From positions 62,001-126,000 of the forward strand of contig NZ_JAGEMK010000004.1 in NCBI RefSeq assembly GCF_017565425.1: a stretch of 64,000 nucleotides of DNA, written 5' to 3'. Origin of the DNA: Actinotalea soli. Lineage in GTDB: Bacteria > Actinomycetota > Actinomycetes > Actinomycetales > Cellulomonadaceae. Below, piece by piece: positions 43,132 to 51,433 of the stretch; the first letter of the stretch is position 1, and each line of letters starts with the position of its first letter. A program made the translations under genes and the position numbers. The notes under the pieces are model-generated. The model was not told the DNA's origin. It did not search any database and saw only the letters and a list, made by a program, of their open reading frames with translations.

Positions 43132-43919
43132 CGCGCACCACCGGCGAGGCGCACCTTCTCGGCGGTGACGACGAACATCGCCAGGGTCGCGACGAACGGC
43201 CCCTGCCGCAGGGCGGCGACCCACTCGCGCGCCTCGGTGGCCAGGTGCCCGGAGGCGATGGCGCGCTCGACGTTGCGCTCGATCCCCAGGATCGTGTCCG
43301 CCAGGGCGAGGTCTCGGAACACCCCGGGCACGACGTCGACGCCCGTCACCTGCAGCCCGACGGCGTGCGCGTGGCCGGCGAGCTGACGCCCGATGTGACC
43401 GTTCCGGACGACGACGTCGCGCACGTGGTCGCGGAAGCGCCGACTCGCCTCGACCTCCTCGGCGGCGATGGCCAGGGTGTCCCAGTCCGGCTCGGCGAAG
43501 ACCGCCCGGCCACCGGGACGGAGCACCCGGCGGACCTCGTCGACCGCGCGGCGCGGGTCGACCACGTGCTGGAGCACGCGGTCGGTGCGCACCCTGTCGA
43601 CCGTGGCGTCGGCCAGCGGCAGGTCGTGGGCGTCGCCCTGCCGCACCTCGACCACCGACCCCTCCGCCACGGCGCCGGCGCGCTCCAGCATGGTCGGGTC
43701 CCGGTCGACGCCGAGGACCGATCCGGTAGGCCCGACGGCGTCGGCCAGGGCCCGCAGGTCTGTCCCCGGGCCGCAGCCGACGTCCACGACGTCGAGCCCG
43801 GGCCGCAGATCGAGGGCGTTCCTCGCGAAGGCCTTGTACTCACGACCGGGTGCGCTGCCCGCGACCACGCCCATGTACGACGCAGCGTCGAGCACCAAGG
43901 GCTCGGGTCCTGCCACCAT
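43128..43919 (-). CDS. Class I SAM methyltransferase coupled to arr
   Basis: 263 residues. Motif I is VVDVGCGPGTDLRALAD (about 44-60), then VLGVDRDPTMLERAG, QGDAHDLPLADATVDRV and a ubiE/Methyltransf_11-type C-terminal. Substrate unknown. Because it overlaps arr by four bases, both genes are likely expressed together; a link to antibiotic modification is possible but not shown. Confidence 0.9.
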   Translation of the reverse strand: MVAGPEPLVLDAASYMGVVAGSAPGREYKAFARNALDLRPGLDVVDVGCGPGTDLRALADAVGPTGSVLGVDRDPTMLERAGAVAEGSVVEVRQGDAHDLPLADATVDRVRTDRVLQHVVDPRRAVDEVRRVLRPGGRAVFAEPDWDTLAIAAEEVEASRRFRDHVRDVVVRNGHIGRQLAGHAHAVGLQVTGVDVVPGVFRDLALADTILGIERNVERAIASGHLATEAREWVAALRQGPFVATLAMFVVTAEKVRLAGGAR

Positions 43920-43959
43920 GTGCCCCAGTAGACCAGATCGATCAAGACCCGTAGAACAG

Positions 43960-43982
43960 CAACTAGTTGTTGACTATCGATA
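43960..43982. promoter_or_regulatory. Palindrome pair upstream of DUF2975-Xre genes
   Basis: CAACTAGTTG (43960-43969) and TATCGATA (43975-43982) are both perfect palindromes in an AT-rich 83-bp divergent gap, 20-40 bp before the DUF2975 start. Likely promoter and operator of the small Xre protein. Confidence 0.6.
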
Positions 43983-44002
43983 TGTCGTCGTAGGGTGGGC
44001 CC

Positions 44003-44470
44003 ATGGAGACCAAGATCCTGCGACTGCTCTTGTTCGTCCTCGCCGGCGGGGTCGTCGCCGCGGCCGGGGTCCTGTACCTGCTCAGCCTCGAGTCGGCAGC
44101 GACGTTGCCCGAGTACGCGCATCTGCGCCTGCCGACCTACCTGGGTGCGGTCGCCGGGTTCCTGCCCGTGCTGGTCGGGATCGGTCTGCTGCTGCGCTTC
44201 CTGCGGCTGGTCGACGCTGGCGAGGCCTTCTCCACCCCGACGGTGCGGGTCTTCCGGCAGGTCAAGCTGCTCATCGCCGGGGTCGCCGTCTACTACCTGG
44301 TCGGGCTGGTGGCCTTCAACCTCGCGTTCGGGCAGGGACACCCCGGGGTGTTCCTCGCCTGGCTCGGGCTGGAGATCGCGATCCTGCTGCTGCTGGGCGG
44401 CTTCGCGCTGCTCGAGCGGCTGTTCCGCGCCGCGCACGCCCTGCGTCAAGACGTCGAGCTGACGGTCTGA
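44003..44470 (+). CDS. DUF2975 membrane protein
   Basis: 155 residues with four membrane helices (about 8-28, 48-68, 90-110, 118-140). Matches the DUF2975 pattern LRLVDAGEAFSTPTVRVFRQ between helices 2 and 3. DUF2975 proteins are nearly always paired with a YozG-like Xre regulator, as here (2 nt downstream); function unknown. Confidence 0.9.
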   Translation: METKILRLLLFVLAGGVVAAAGVLYLLSLESAATLPEYAHLRLPTYLGAVAGFLPVLVGIGLLLRFLRLVDAGEAFSTPTVRVFRQVKLLIAGVAVYYLVGLVAFNLAFGQGHPGVFLAWLGLEIAILLLLGGFALLERLFRAAHALRQDVELTV

Positions 44471-44472
44471 GC

Positions 44473-44727
44473 ATGGCGATCATCGTCAACCTCGACGTCG
44501 TGCTCGCCCAGCGCAAGATGCGCCTGACCGAGCTCAGCGAGCGCGTGGGCATCACCCTCGCCAACCTCAGCAACCTCAAGACGGGCAAGGCCCGCGCCAT
44601 CCGCTTCAGCACCCTCGAGGCCATCTGCGAGGTCCTCGAGTGCCAGCCCGGCGAGATCCTCGAGCACCGGCCCGACGCGGGGGACGACGACTCCCCCGCC
44701 GCACCTCAGGCGGCAGACCGGGGCTGA
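44473..44727 (+). CDS. YozG-like Xre regulator
   Basis: 84 residues. Single Cro/CI HTH: RKMRLTELSERVGITLANLS, then LKTGKARAIRFSTLEAICEV and LECQPGEILEH. Partner of the DUF2975 protein; the pair forms a common two-gene unit, perhaps membrane signal plus repressor. ATG 2 nt after the DUF2975 stop. Confidence 0.93.
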   Translation: MAIIVNLDVVLAQRKMRLTELSERVGITLANLSNLKTGKARAIRFSTLEAICEVLECQPGEILEHRPDAGDDDSPAAPQAADRG

Positions 44728-44728
44728 G

Positions 44729-45502
44729 TCAGAACAGCGGCCACGGCACCGCGGGCATGTCGCCGTCGGGCCCGGGGAACTGGCCCGCGGCGAGCAGGCG
44801 GTCGCAGCGCGCGGCGAGGGCTGCGACCTCCGGCGCGCTGAGCAACGCCGAGAGCTCCTCCCCCAGGTCACCGCCCAGCCCGGAGCGCACCAGCTCGACG
44901 CCGGCCACCTCGTCGGGGTCGAGTGGATCGCCGAGCCACCCCCACAGCACGGTGCGGAGCTTGGGCTCGACGTGGAAGGTGACGCCGTGGTCGACCCCGT
45001 ACCGGTGGCCGTCGGGCAGCGGGAGGATGTGCCCGCCCTTCCGGTCGGCGTTGTTCACGAGCACGTCGAACACGGCCATGCGTCGCAGGGCGGCGGTGTC
45101 CTCGTGGATGACGGTGACGGTGCGCCCGCTCTCGTCGCTGCCCTCGAGCACGGTGCGCCAGCCCTCGTCCGGGACCTCGGCCGAGGGGACGACGTCGACC
45201 GGGTCCTGCGCGGGGTCGGGCTCCTGCCACAGCTGGACCATGCCGACGCCGAGGGGCCCGTCGCGCAGCCAGGTGCGGGGGACGATGTTCCACCCGAGCG
45301 CCTCGGACACCAGGTAGGCGGCGACCTCGCGGCGGGCCAGGGTGCGGTCGGGGAAGTCCCACAGCGGCCGTTCCCCGGCCTCAGGCTTGTAGACGACGGC
45401 GACCTCGCCGATCGTGCCGACGAAGGTCGCGTTCGAGGCGACGGTGATCCGCCCCTCGAGGTGCAGCTCGCCGCCGTCGAGGTCGACCTCCGGGACCGTC
45501 AC
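44729..45502 (-). CDS. SCO1664 family protein (PI3/4-kinase-like)
   Basis: 257 residues. Family-typical TVASNATFVGTIG (about 17-29), VVYKPEAGERPLWDFP, and the FDVLVNNADRKGGHILPLPD loop (about 136-155) resembling a PI3/4K- or HipA-like catalytic loop. No biochemical role established. GTG start overlaps the DUF3090 stop (GTGA). In Streptomyces and Mycobacterium the family lies next to mshC (mycothiol ligase), which is not seen here. Confidence 0.9.
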   Translation of the reverse strand: MTVPEVDLDGGELHLEGRITVASNATFVGTIGEVAVVYKPEAGERPLWDFPDRTLARREVAAYLVSEALGWNIVPRTWLRDGPLGVGMVQLWQEPDPAQDPVDVVPSAEVPDEGWRTVLEGSDESGRTVTVIHEDTAALRRMAVFDVLVNNADRKGGHILPLPDGHRYGVDHGVTFHVEPKLRTVLWGWLGDPLDPDEVAGVELVRSGLGGDLGEELSALLSAPEVAALAARCDRLLAAGQFPGPDGDMPAVPWPLF

Positions 45503-46053
45503 TCCTCGGTGAGGTCGCAGACGTGACCGTCGGGGTTGACGGGCTGTCCGCAGAGCGGGCACAGCGGGCGCCCCGAGTGGACGACCTTCCGGGTGCGCTG
45601 GGCGAAGGCACGGGCGGTCCCGACCGGGATGCGTACACGGAGCATCTCGCTCGGCTCGTCGTCCTCCTCGTCCGGGGCGAGGCCGTCGTCCTCACGCGGC
45701 AGCTCGACGGGGAAGGCCTCGAGAACCACCTGTGCCGTGCGCGGGTCCCAGGCGAGGCGCATCGCACCAGCGCGGAACTGCTCCTCGACCGGCTGGTCCA
45801 GGGGGTCGTCGTCGACGAGCTCGACGGGGATCTCCGTGGGGGCGTTGACGGGGTTGTCCTCGTCGGCCGTCAGCTCGTCGAGCAGCTCGTCCATCTTGTC
45901 GGCGAGGAGGAAGGACTGCTCCTTCTCGAGGGCGACGCTGGTGAACCGGGCGCCGGCGCGCGCCTGCAGGTAGAAGGTCCGTTCGCCGGGGCGACCGACG
46001 GTGCCGACGACGACGCGATCCGGCCAGTCGTACTCATGGACGAGGGTCCGCAT
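45499..46053 (-). CDS. DUF3090 family protein
   Basis: 184 residues. Begins VHEYDWPDRVVVGTVGRPGE (about 6-25), matching DUF3090; ends in a zinc-ribbon-like CPLCGQPVNPDGHVC (about 164-178). Function unknown, but a constant partner of SCO1664 and the phosphatase gene upstream. Four-base overlap with SCO1664 downstream. Confidence 0.93.
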   Translation of the reverse strand: MRTLVHEYDWPDRVVVGTVGRPGERTFYLQARAGARFTSVALEKEQSFLLADKMDELLDELTADEDNPVNAPTEIPVELVDDDPLDQPVEEQFRAGAMRLAWDPRTAQVVLEAFPVELPREDDGLAPDEEDDEPSEMLRVRIPVGTARAFAQRTRKVVHSGRPLCPLCGQPVNPDGHVCDLTEE

Positions 46054-46062
46054 GAGGTCAGT

Positions 46063-46821
46063 CTACGAGCGAGCCGACGGGCTGGCCTGCTCGGCGCCGT
46101 CCGCATCGCCCGTACCGCGCTCGTGACCTGTGCCGTCCTCGTGCCCGGCTCCGCCCCCGACGGGCGCGTCGGTGACCGGCCCGCTCGATCGCAGCCAGCC
46201 GAGGTCCCCGAACTCGGTGTTGGTCGAGACGACGTCGGGCCGGTGGGTCCCGTACCGGACCACGGAGATCGAGGCCGGGCCCACGGTGACGCGCTGGAAG
46301 AGGTCGAGGTGCATGCCCAGGGCGTCGGCCAGGACGGACTTGATGATGTCCCCGTGGCTCACGACGGCCCACACCGCGCCCGCGCCGTGCTGCTCGTGGA
46401 CCGCGGCGTCGCGGCGCCTGATCGCCGCCACCGCGCGGGCCTGCATGGCCGGGAGGGACTCGCCGCCGGGGAAGACGACGGCTGAGGGCTGGCTCTGGAC
46501 CACCGACCACAGCGGCTCCTTGGCCAGCTCGCCGAGGGCCCGCCCCTGCCACTGCCCGTAGTCGCACTCGGTGACGGCCTCGTCGATCTGCAGCTCCGGG
46601 GCGTCCTGCTGCTGGTCCAGGAGCGCCTGGGCGGTCTGCCGGCAGCGTTCGAGGGGGCTCGACACGACCCCGACCAGGGGGACGACGGCGAGCCGTTCGG
46701 CCGTGCGCTCGGCCTGCTGACGCCCGACGTCGTCGAGGTTCACCCCTGCGGTGCGCCCGGCGAGGACACCGTCGACGTTCGCCGTGGAGCGGCCGTGCCG
46801 GACGAGGATCACTGTGGCCAT
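46063..46821 (-). CDS. Histidine phosphatase family protein (MSMEG_4193-like)
   Basis: 252 residues. Catalytic LVRHGRSTANVDGVLAG (His near 9), SPLERCRQTAQA, ECDYGQWQGR and the second His in VVSHGDIIKS. Matches the MSMEG_4193 subfamily of phosphoglycerate-mutase-like phosphatases. The last 30 residues are a Gly/Asp/Glu-rich tail not needed for the fold. First gene of the conserved trio, 9 nt before DUF3090. Confidence 0.93.
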   Translation of the reverse strand: MATVILVRHGRSTANVDGVLAGRTAGVNLDDVGRQQAERTAERLAVVPLVGVVSSPLERCRQTAQALLDQQQDAPELQIDEAVTECDYGQWQGRALGELAKEPLWSVVQSQPSAVVFPGGESLPAMQARAVAAIRRRDAAVHEQHGAGAVWAVVSHGDIIKSVLADALGMHLDLFQRVTVGPASISVVRYGTHRPDVVSTNTEFGDLGWLRSSGPVTDAPVGGGAGHEDGTGHERGTGDADGAEQASPSARS

Positions 46822-46884
46822 GGGGGCAGCCTAGGCAACGGCACGCGGCGGCCGTCGCCGTCGAGAGGGCGCAGCGCCTCCTCC

Positions 46885-47394
46885 CTACCCGGCGCGCGCC
46901 GGTCCCGGCGTCGTGAGCGGAGCCAGGCACCAGGGCGCAGCGACCCACACGGCGACGGCACCGAGGCCCCCGGCGACGAGCACCCCGACCCAGCCGAGCG
47001 CGGTCACCGCACCCCACCCGCCCCCTGAGCTCAGGATCACGTACGGCGCGAGCATGGCGCCCAGGACGGGCAGCGGCAGCAGCACGAGCCGCATCGCGGC
47101 GGGGCGCATCTCCGGGCGCAGAGCCCTGGCGATGTGCAGCACGCTCGCGTTGAGTACCTGGACCGCGAGCCCTGCGACCAGGCCGACCATCGCGGCCACC
47201 GGGGCGTACCCCAGGGCGAGGAGGACGTCTTCCGGACCGCCCGCCACGACCATCGTCACGCCACCGATGGCGAAGCCCGCCAGCAGCCCCGCCCACAGCA
47301 GACGCCCGAGGACGGCGAACCCTGGAACATGCTGCTCGCCGAGCGCGACGTCAGCCCGTGGATCCTCACCCGTACGCACAGGCCATCGTTGCAC
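46885..47394 (-). CDS. Four-helix membrane protein, unknown
   Basis: 169 residues, no family recognised. Four hydrophobic segments (about 27-52, 55-82, 102-124, 130-153). Start is uncertain: the GTG at 47394 lacks a ribosome-binding site and the first 20 residues may not be translated. It lies 63 bp upstream of the phosphatase trio on the same strand. Confidence 0.55.
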   Translation of the reverse strand: MQRWPVRTGEDPRADVALGEQHVPGFAVLGRLLWAGLLAGFAIGGVTMVVAGGPEDVLLALGYAPVAAMVGLVAGLAVQVLNASVLHIARALRPEMRPAAMRLVLLPLPVLGAMLAPYVILSSGGGWGAVTALGWVGVLVAGGLGAVAVWVAAPWCLAPLTTPGPARAG

Positions 47395-47510
47395 TCGCGG
47401 AACCCCGGTCGCAGGTCAGGGGCCGTACCGAACCGCGTCTCGCCCAGCGCACCCAGACAGCACTAGCCTTCTGGCAGCGGCGCACGTGCGCCGGCGGGGA
47501 GAGGGAACCC

Positions 47511-47798
47511 ATGAGTCTCGACCAGAGCACCACGCCGTCCGTCGCGCGGCGCCATGGGGTCCGCTCGCTGGCCCGCGGACTGGCCGTCGTGGCCGCGGCC
47601 CTCGCCGTGGCCGACCTCTTCCGCTGGGGCAACCGCTGGTACGTCTCGACACAGTTCGCAGCCTCGGACGAGGCCTACGCGTCCCAGCTGCTCGCGAGCG
47701 CTCACGCCCCGCTCGTCAGCGCGGTGGTCTGGGTGCTCGTCGCCACCGCGGCGACCGCGATCGGGTGGCGCCTCCGCGTGGTGCGGGCCCGCGGCTGA
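47511..47798 (+). CDS. Small two-helix membrane protein, unknown
   Basis: 95 residues, no family recognised. Two membrane helices (about 21-40 and 68-88) with a short outside loop NRWYVSTQFAASDE. GAGAGGGA precedes the ATG. Divergent from the preceding membrane-protein gene; its product could be a subunit or accessory, but nothing shows this. Confidence 0.65.
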   Translation: MSLDQSTTPSVARRHGVRSLARGLAVVAAALAVADLFRWGNRWYVSTQFAASDEAYASQLLASAHAPLVSAVVWVLVATAATAIGWRLRVVRARG

Positions 47799-47842
47799 AC
47801 CCGCCGGTTGCGCCCCACCTACCCCGCGGCGACCATCGCCCG

Positions 47843-49072
47843 ATGAGCTCCTCCCCCCGCGACCACGACATCGTCGTCTTCGGCGTCACCGGCTTCGTCG
47901 GTGCGCTCGTCGCCGAGCACCTCGCCGAGCACGCCCCGGAGGGCACCCGCATCGCCCTCGCGGGCCGCTCCCGCAAGAAGGTCGAGCTCGCCCGGGACGG
48001 TCTGCCGAGCCGCGCGCACAGCTGGCCGGTCCTCGTCGCCGACTCCACCGACCCGGACTCCCTCGCAGCCATGGCCGGCAGCACATGCGTCGTCGTGACC
48101 ACCGTGGGCCCGTACCTGCGCCACGGACTGCCGGTCGTCGAGGCCTGTGCCCGCGCGGGCACCCACTACGCAGACCTCACCGGCGAGACGCCGTTCATCC
48201 GCCAGGCCATCGACCGGTACGGCGACGCCGCCCAGGCCTCGGGCGCGCGCATCGTCCACGGCTGCGGGTACGACTCGATCCCGTCCGACCTGGGCATGCT
48301 CACCCTGCACCGCCAGGTCCAGGGCGACGACGCCGGGACGCTCAGCCACGTGCTGGCCGTCGCGCGGGCCCGGGGCGGGGTGAGCGGTGGGACGATCGAG
48401 TCGATGCGCGGCATCGTCGAGCTCGCGGCGAGCGACCCCTCGGCGCGGCGCCTGCTGGGCGACCCCTACTCGTTGAGCCCGGACCGCGAGGCCGAGTCGA
48501 CCACGCCCCAGCCCTCGGACTCCCCCGCACCGACCAGGCTGAGCGACGGCCGGTGGATCGCGCCGTTCCCGATGGCCTCGGTCAACTCCCGCATCGTGCG
48601 GCGGTCCAACGCCCTGCAGGGCTGGGCCTACGGTCACGACCTGCGGTACGGCGAGGCCATGGGGGTGGGCCGTGGCGCACGCGGCGCGATGCAGGCGGTC
48701 GGCCTCACGGCGGGCCTGGGCCTGGGCGCCGCCGCCTTCATGCTTCCCCCGACCCGCGCCCTGCTCGCCCGCGTGCTCCCCGCCCCCGGCACCGGGCCCG
48801 ACGAGGACACCCGCCGCCACGGCTGGTTCCGCACCGACCTCCGGGCGATCACGACGACCGGCCAGCAGTACCTCGCCGTCGCCGCCGGCCGGGGCGACCC
48901 GGGGTACGCCGCCACCGCCGTGATGCTCGGCCAGTCCGCCTTGGCCCTCGCCCACGACGGCGACGCCCTGCCGGACCGCGCGGGCTCGCTCACCCCGGCC
49001 GCGGGGATCGGGGACGCGCTGATCGACCGGCTCCGCGCCGCGGGGCACACCTACGGCGCCGCACCTCGGTAG
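47843..49072 (+). CDS. Saccharopine dehydrogenase-like / trans-acting enoyl reductase family protein
   Basis: 409 residues. N-terminal Rossmann domain with IVVFGVTGFVGALVAEHLAE (about 9-28), GRSRKKVE, and GPYLRHGLPVVEACARAGTH, then YADLTGE. Matches the Sacchrp_dh_NADP family including the mycobacterial trans-acting enoyl reductase (Rv2953) of phthiocerol lipids. True substrate here unknown; no polyketide synthase is nearby. ATG has no clear Shine-Dalgarno site. Converges on the LacI gene. Confidence 0.9.
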   Translation: MSSSPRDHDIVVFGVTGFVGALVAEHLAEHAPEGTRIALAGRSRKKVELARDGLPSRAHSWPVLVADSTDPDSLAAMAGSTCVVVTTVGPYLRHGLPVVEACARAGTHYADLTGETPFIRQAIDRYGDAAQASGARIVHGCGYDSIPSDLGMLTLHRQVQGDDAGTLSHVLAVARARGGVSGGTIESMRGIVELAASDPSARRLLGDPYSLSPDREAESTTPQPSDSPAPTRLSDGRWIAPFPMASVNSRIVRRSNALQGWAYGHDLRYGEAMGVGRGARGAMQAVGLTAGLGLGAAAFMLPPTRALLARVLPAPGTGPDEDTRRHGWFRTDLRAITTTGQQYLAVAAGRGDPGYAATAVMLGQSALALAHDGDALPDRAGSLTPAAGIGDALIDRLRAAGHTYGAAPR

Positions 49073-49090
49073 CCCGCCACCAGCCCGTGC

Positions 49091-50116
49091 TCAGGCCGGA
49101 GGCGGCGCCGTCGACTCACGGACCACGAGCTCGGCGGCGATCAGCTCCTGGCCGGTGGTGGAGTCGCCCTCGAGGGCGGCGAGCACCATCTCCAGGGCGA
49201 GGGCACCCAGCGCGGCGAAGTCCTGCCGCACAGTCGTCAGCGGAGGCAGGAAGTGCGCGGCGTCGGGGAGGTCGTCGAACCCGACGACGCTGACGTCCTG
49301 CGGGACGCGGATGCCACGGCTCGCCAGACCGTGGAGCAGCCCGAGGGCCATCTGGTCGTTGCCCACGAAGATGGCGGTGGTCTGCGAGAAGTCATGGGTC
49401 GCACCGACGTGGTGCCCGAACCCGGACGTCCAGTCCCCGACGACCGGTTCGACGACGGGCAGCCCGGCTGCGGTGAGGGTCTGGCGCCAGGCCTGCTCCC
49501 GCCCGCGGGCGTCGTACCAGTCCAGCGGGCCCGCGAGGTGCATGATGCGGCGGTGCCCGAGCTCGATCAGGTGCGAGACCGCGAGCGACGCACCGGCCTG
49601 CTGGTCGACGGCCGCCGTGTGCATGGCGGTCTCCGGCTCAGCCTTGATCACCACCGTCGGCATCCCCAGCCCCTGCTGCCGCAGCACGTCGAGGGACGAG
49701 GCTCGGGGCGCGATGACGCACAGCGCCTCGATCCCCTGCGGGACGAGCTCGACGAGGCCGCTCTCGATCTGGTGGTCCTCGTCCTCCGACAGGGAGAAGG
49801 CGCTGATCGCGTAGCCCGCACGCCGGGCGGCGCTCTCGAGGGCGCGCAGGGTGCTGTTCGGGCCGTACTGGACCGGGGCGTCGACGATGACGCCGATCCG
49901 CATGGTCCGCCGGGTCGCCAACGCCCGGGCGATCGAGCTGCGCGTGAAGTTCGTCTCCGCGATGGCCTGGAGCACCTTGGTGCGCGTGGAGTCGCGGATG
50001 TTCGGGTGGCCGTTCAGCACCCGGGACACCGTCATGTGGGACACCCCGGCGACCTTTGCAACGTCGTAGATGCTGGGCCGTTGCTGTCGGACGCTGCGCG
50101 TCGTCTGCTCGGCCAT
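49091..50116 (-). CDS. LacI-family transcriptional regulator of the GH43 locus
   Basis: 341 residues. HTH SIYDVAKVAGVSHMTVSRVL (about 15-34) and hinge helix STRTKVLQAI... RSSIARALATRR, followed by a periplasmic-binding-protein-like sugar sensor (about 70-335, with VGNDQMALGLLHGLASRGIR and VVGFDDLP). LacI regulators bind palindromes with a central CG; such sites lie at all promoters of the LamG-GH43 genes to the right, making it their probable repressor, induced by an oligosaccharide (inference). No such site is seen at its own promoter. Confidence 0.92.
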   Translation of the reverse strand: MAEQTTRSVRQQRPSIYDVAKVAGVSHMTVSRVLNGHPNIRDSTRTKVLQAIAETNFTRSSIARALATRRTMRIGVIVDAPVQYGPNSTLRALESAARRAGYAISAFSLSEDEDHQIESGLVELVPQGIEALCVIAPRASSLDVLRQQGLGMPTVVIKAEPETAMHTAAVDQQAGASLAVSHLIELGHRRIMHLAGPLDWYDARGREQAWRQTLTAAGLPVVEPVVGDWTSGFGHHVGATHDFSQTTAIFVGNDQMALGLLHGLASRGIRVPQDVSVVGFDDLPDAAHFLPPLTTVRQDFAALGALALEMVLAALEGDSTTGQELIAAELVVRESTAPPPA

Positions 50117-50169
50117 CCCCGGTCACTCCTGCCCTGGCGGGCGGTCCACCGGTGTGGCACCGTCCCGAC

Positions 50170-50190
50170 GTGGCCGTTCCTCACGGCCAC
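50170..50190. terminator. Perfect 8-bp stem-loop between the WxL-like gene and lacI
   Basis: GTGGCCGT-TCCTC-ACGGCCAC in the 214-bp gap 50117-50330. On the minus strand it lies after the DUF916-like gene and 54 nt before the lacI start, so it may be a terminator or a lacI leader element. Confidence 0.45.
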
Positions 50191-50330
50191 TGATCGCGAC
50201 GCCACCCCACCACCGCTCCGAGCAGTGTAGGCAGGAGGGCGGGCATACGGGACAGGTGCGCGGGCTGTACGCACCACTTTCACCCGCCCGGCGACCAGGC
50301 TCGACGGGCGCGAGAGCCGTGGACCGCGGG

Positions 50331-51389
50331 TCATGGCGCGGGCACCGAGACCGAGCGACGCCCCTCGTCGCGGGCACGGGCCAGGAGGATGTCGAGCCGA
50401 CGACGCCGACGCCGGCGGTTCCCGACCGCGGAGTAGGCCACGAGAGCCAGACCGAGCAGGACGAGCAGCTGGGGCCACGGCACCGCCCACATCCGGACCT
50501 CTGCCGTGACCGGGGTCATCTCCGGCGTCGACCCGTCGACGGTGAGGACGACGGGATCGAGCTCGACGGTGACAGGAAGGGACACCAGGGGCCACACGTC
50601 GTCCACCTCGACGGACACCGTCCGGGAGTCACCGGGGAGGAGCTCCTGGCGGCCCGCCTCCTCGCTGGGGAAGGCGACCTCCTGACCGCCGACAGCCACC
50701 GACCCCTCGGCCAGGAGCCGGGTGTTGCCGTCGTTGAGGACGTCGAACGTGACGGTCGCGCTGCCGGGGCGCGCGGGGTTCCAGCGGACCTCGTACCCGG
50801 GGTCCACGCCGGAGATCGTCGCCCCAGGCGCGATCTCGCCGTTGACGCGGGTGATCACCCGGAGCCCGACCCTGCTCTCGACGCCGACCTGCGCCCCGTC
50901 CCCGTCGGACTGCACCGAGGACACCGAGGCGGTGATGCCTGCTGCGTGGTCACCGGGCTCGGCGTCCTCCGGCACGGCGATCGCGAACGGGACGAGGGCC
51001 GTCTCCCCGGGCCCGACCGTGACCTGCTCGGGCAGGGTGACCCACGTCCCTGCGCCCACCGACTCCTGGTCGGCGGGCAAGATGTCGAAACGTCCGGTCC
51101 GCGTGGTGAACCCGTCAGCCGCGAGCAGCCGGAAGGTCGCGCCGACCCGGCTCAGGTTCCTGACGGCGAGAGAGTCCTCGACGCCCTCACCAGGATCGAG
51201 GGCATGCTCGATCGCGCTCCTCTCGTCCGCACCCGACTCGTCCGCGGGGCGCACCGACCAACGGATGTCGGCCGTGTCGTCCTCCGCGGCCGCAGACGCG
51301 GCTGCGGAGGACGACATCAGGGCACCTGACGCGACGGCCAGCACCATGAGGGCGCGCAGGGCGACGGCAGGGACGCAGAACCTGGGCAC
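50331..51389 (-). CDS. WxL-peptidoglycan-domain (DUF916-like) membrane protein
   Basis: 352 residues. Signal peptide (about 1-38), then a beta-rich WxLIP/DUF916-like domain (about 40-170, with NLSRVGATFRLLAADGF, PFAIAVPEDAEPGDHAAGIT), a second beta domain (about 180-300), one membrane helix (about 308-328) and a basic RRRRRRRLD tail. In Gram-positive Firmicutes such proteins anchor WxL proteins to the cell wall. Here it follows a small secreted protein with a WxL-like end, 44 bp upstream. GTG start; an internal ATG 14 codons later could also serve. Confidence 0.75.
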   Translation of the reverse strand: MPRFCVPAVALRALMVLAVASGALMSSSAAASAAAEDDTADIRWSVRPADESGADERSAIEHALDPGEGVEDSLAVRNLSRVGATFRLLAADGFTTRTGRFDILPADQESVGAGTWVTLPEQVTVGPGETALVPFAIAVPEDAEPGDHAAGITASVSSVQSDGDGAQVGVESRVGLRVITRVNGEIAPGATISGVDPGYEVRWNPARPGSATVTFDVLNDGNTRLLAEGSVAVGGQEVAFPSEEAGRQELLPGDSRTVSVEVDDVWPLVSLPVTVELDPVVLTVDGSTPEMTPVTAEVRMWAVPWPQLLVLLGLALVAYSAVGNRRRRRRRLDILLARARDEGRRSVSVPAP

Positions 51390-51433
51390 GGGCTAGTCCA
51401 GACGTGGGATCCGAGGCGGGCCGGGGGGCTCGC

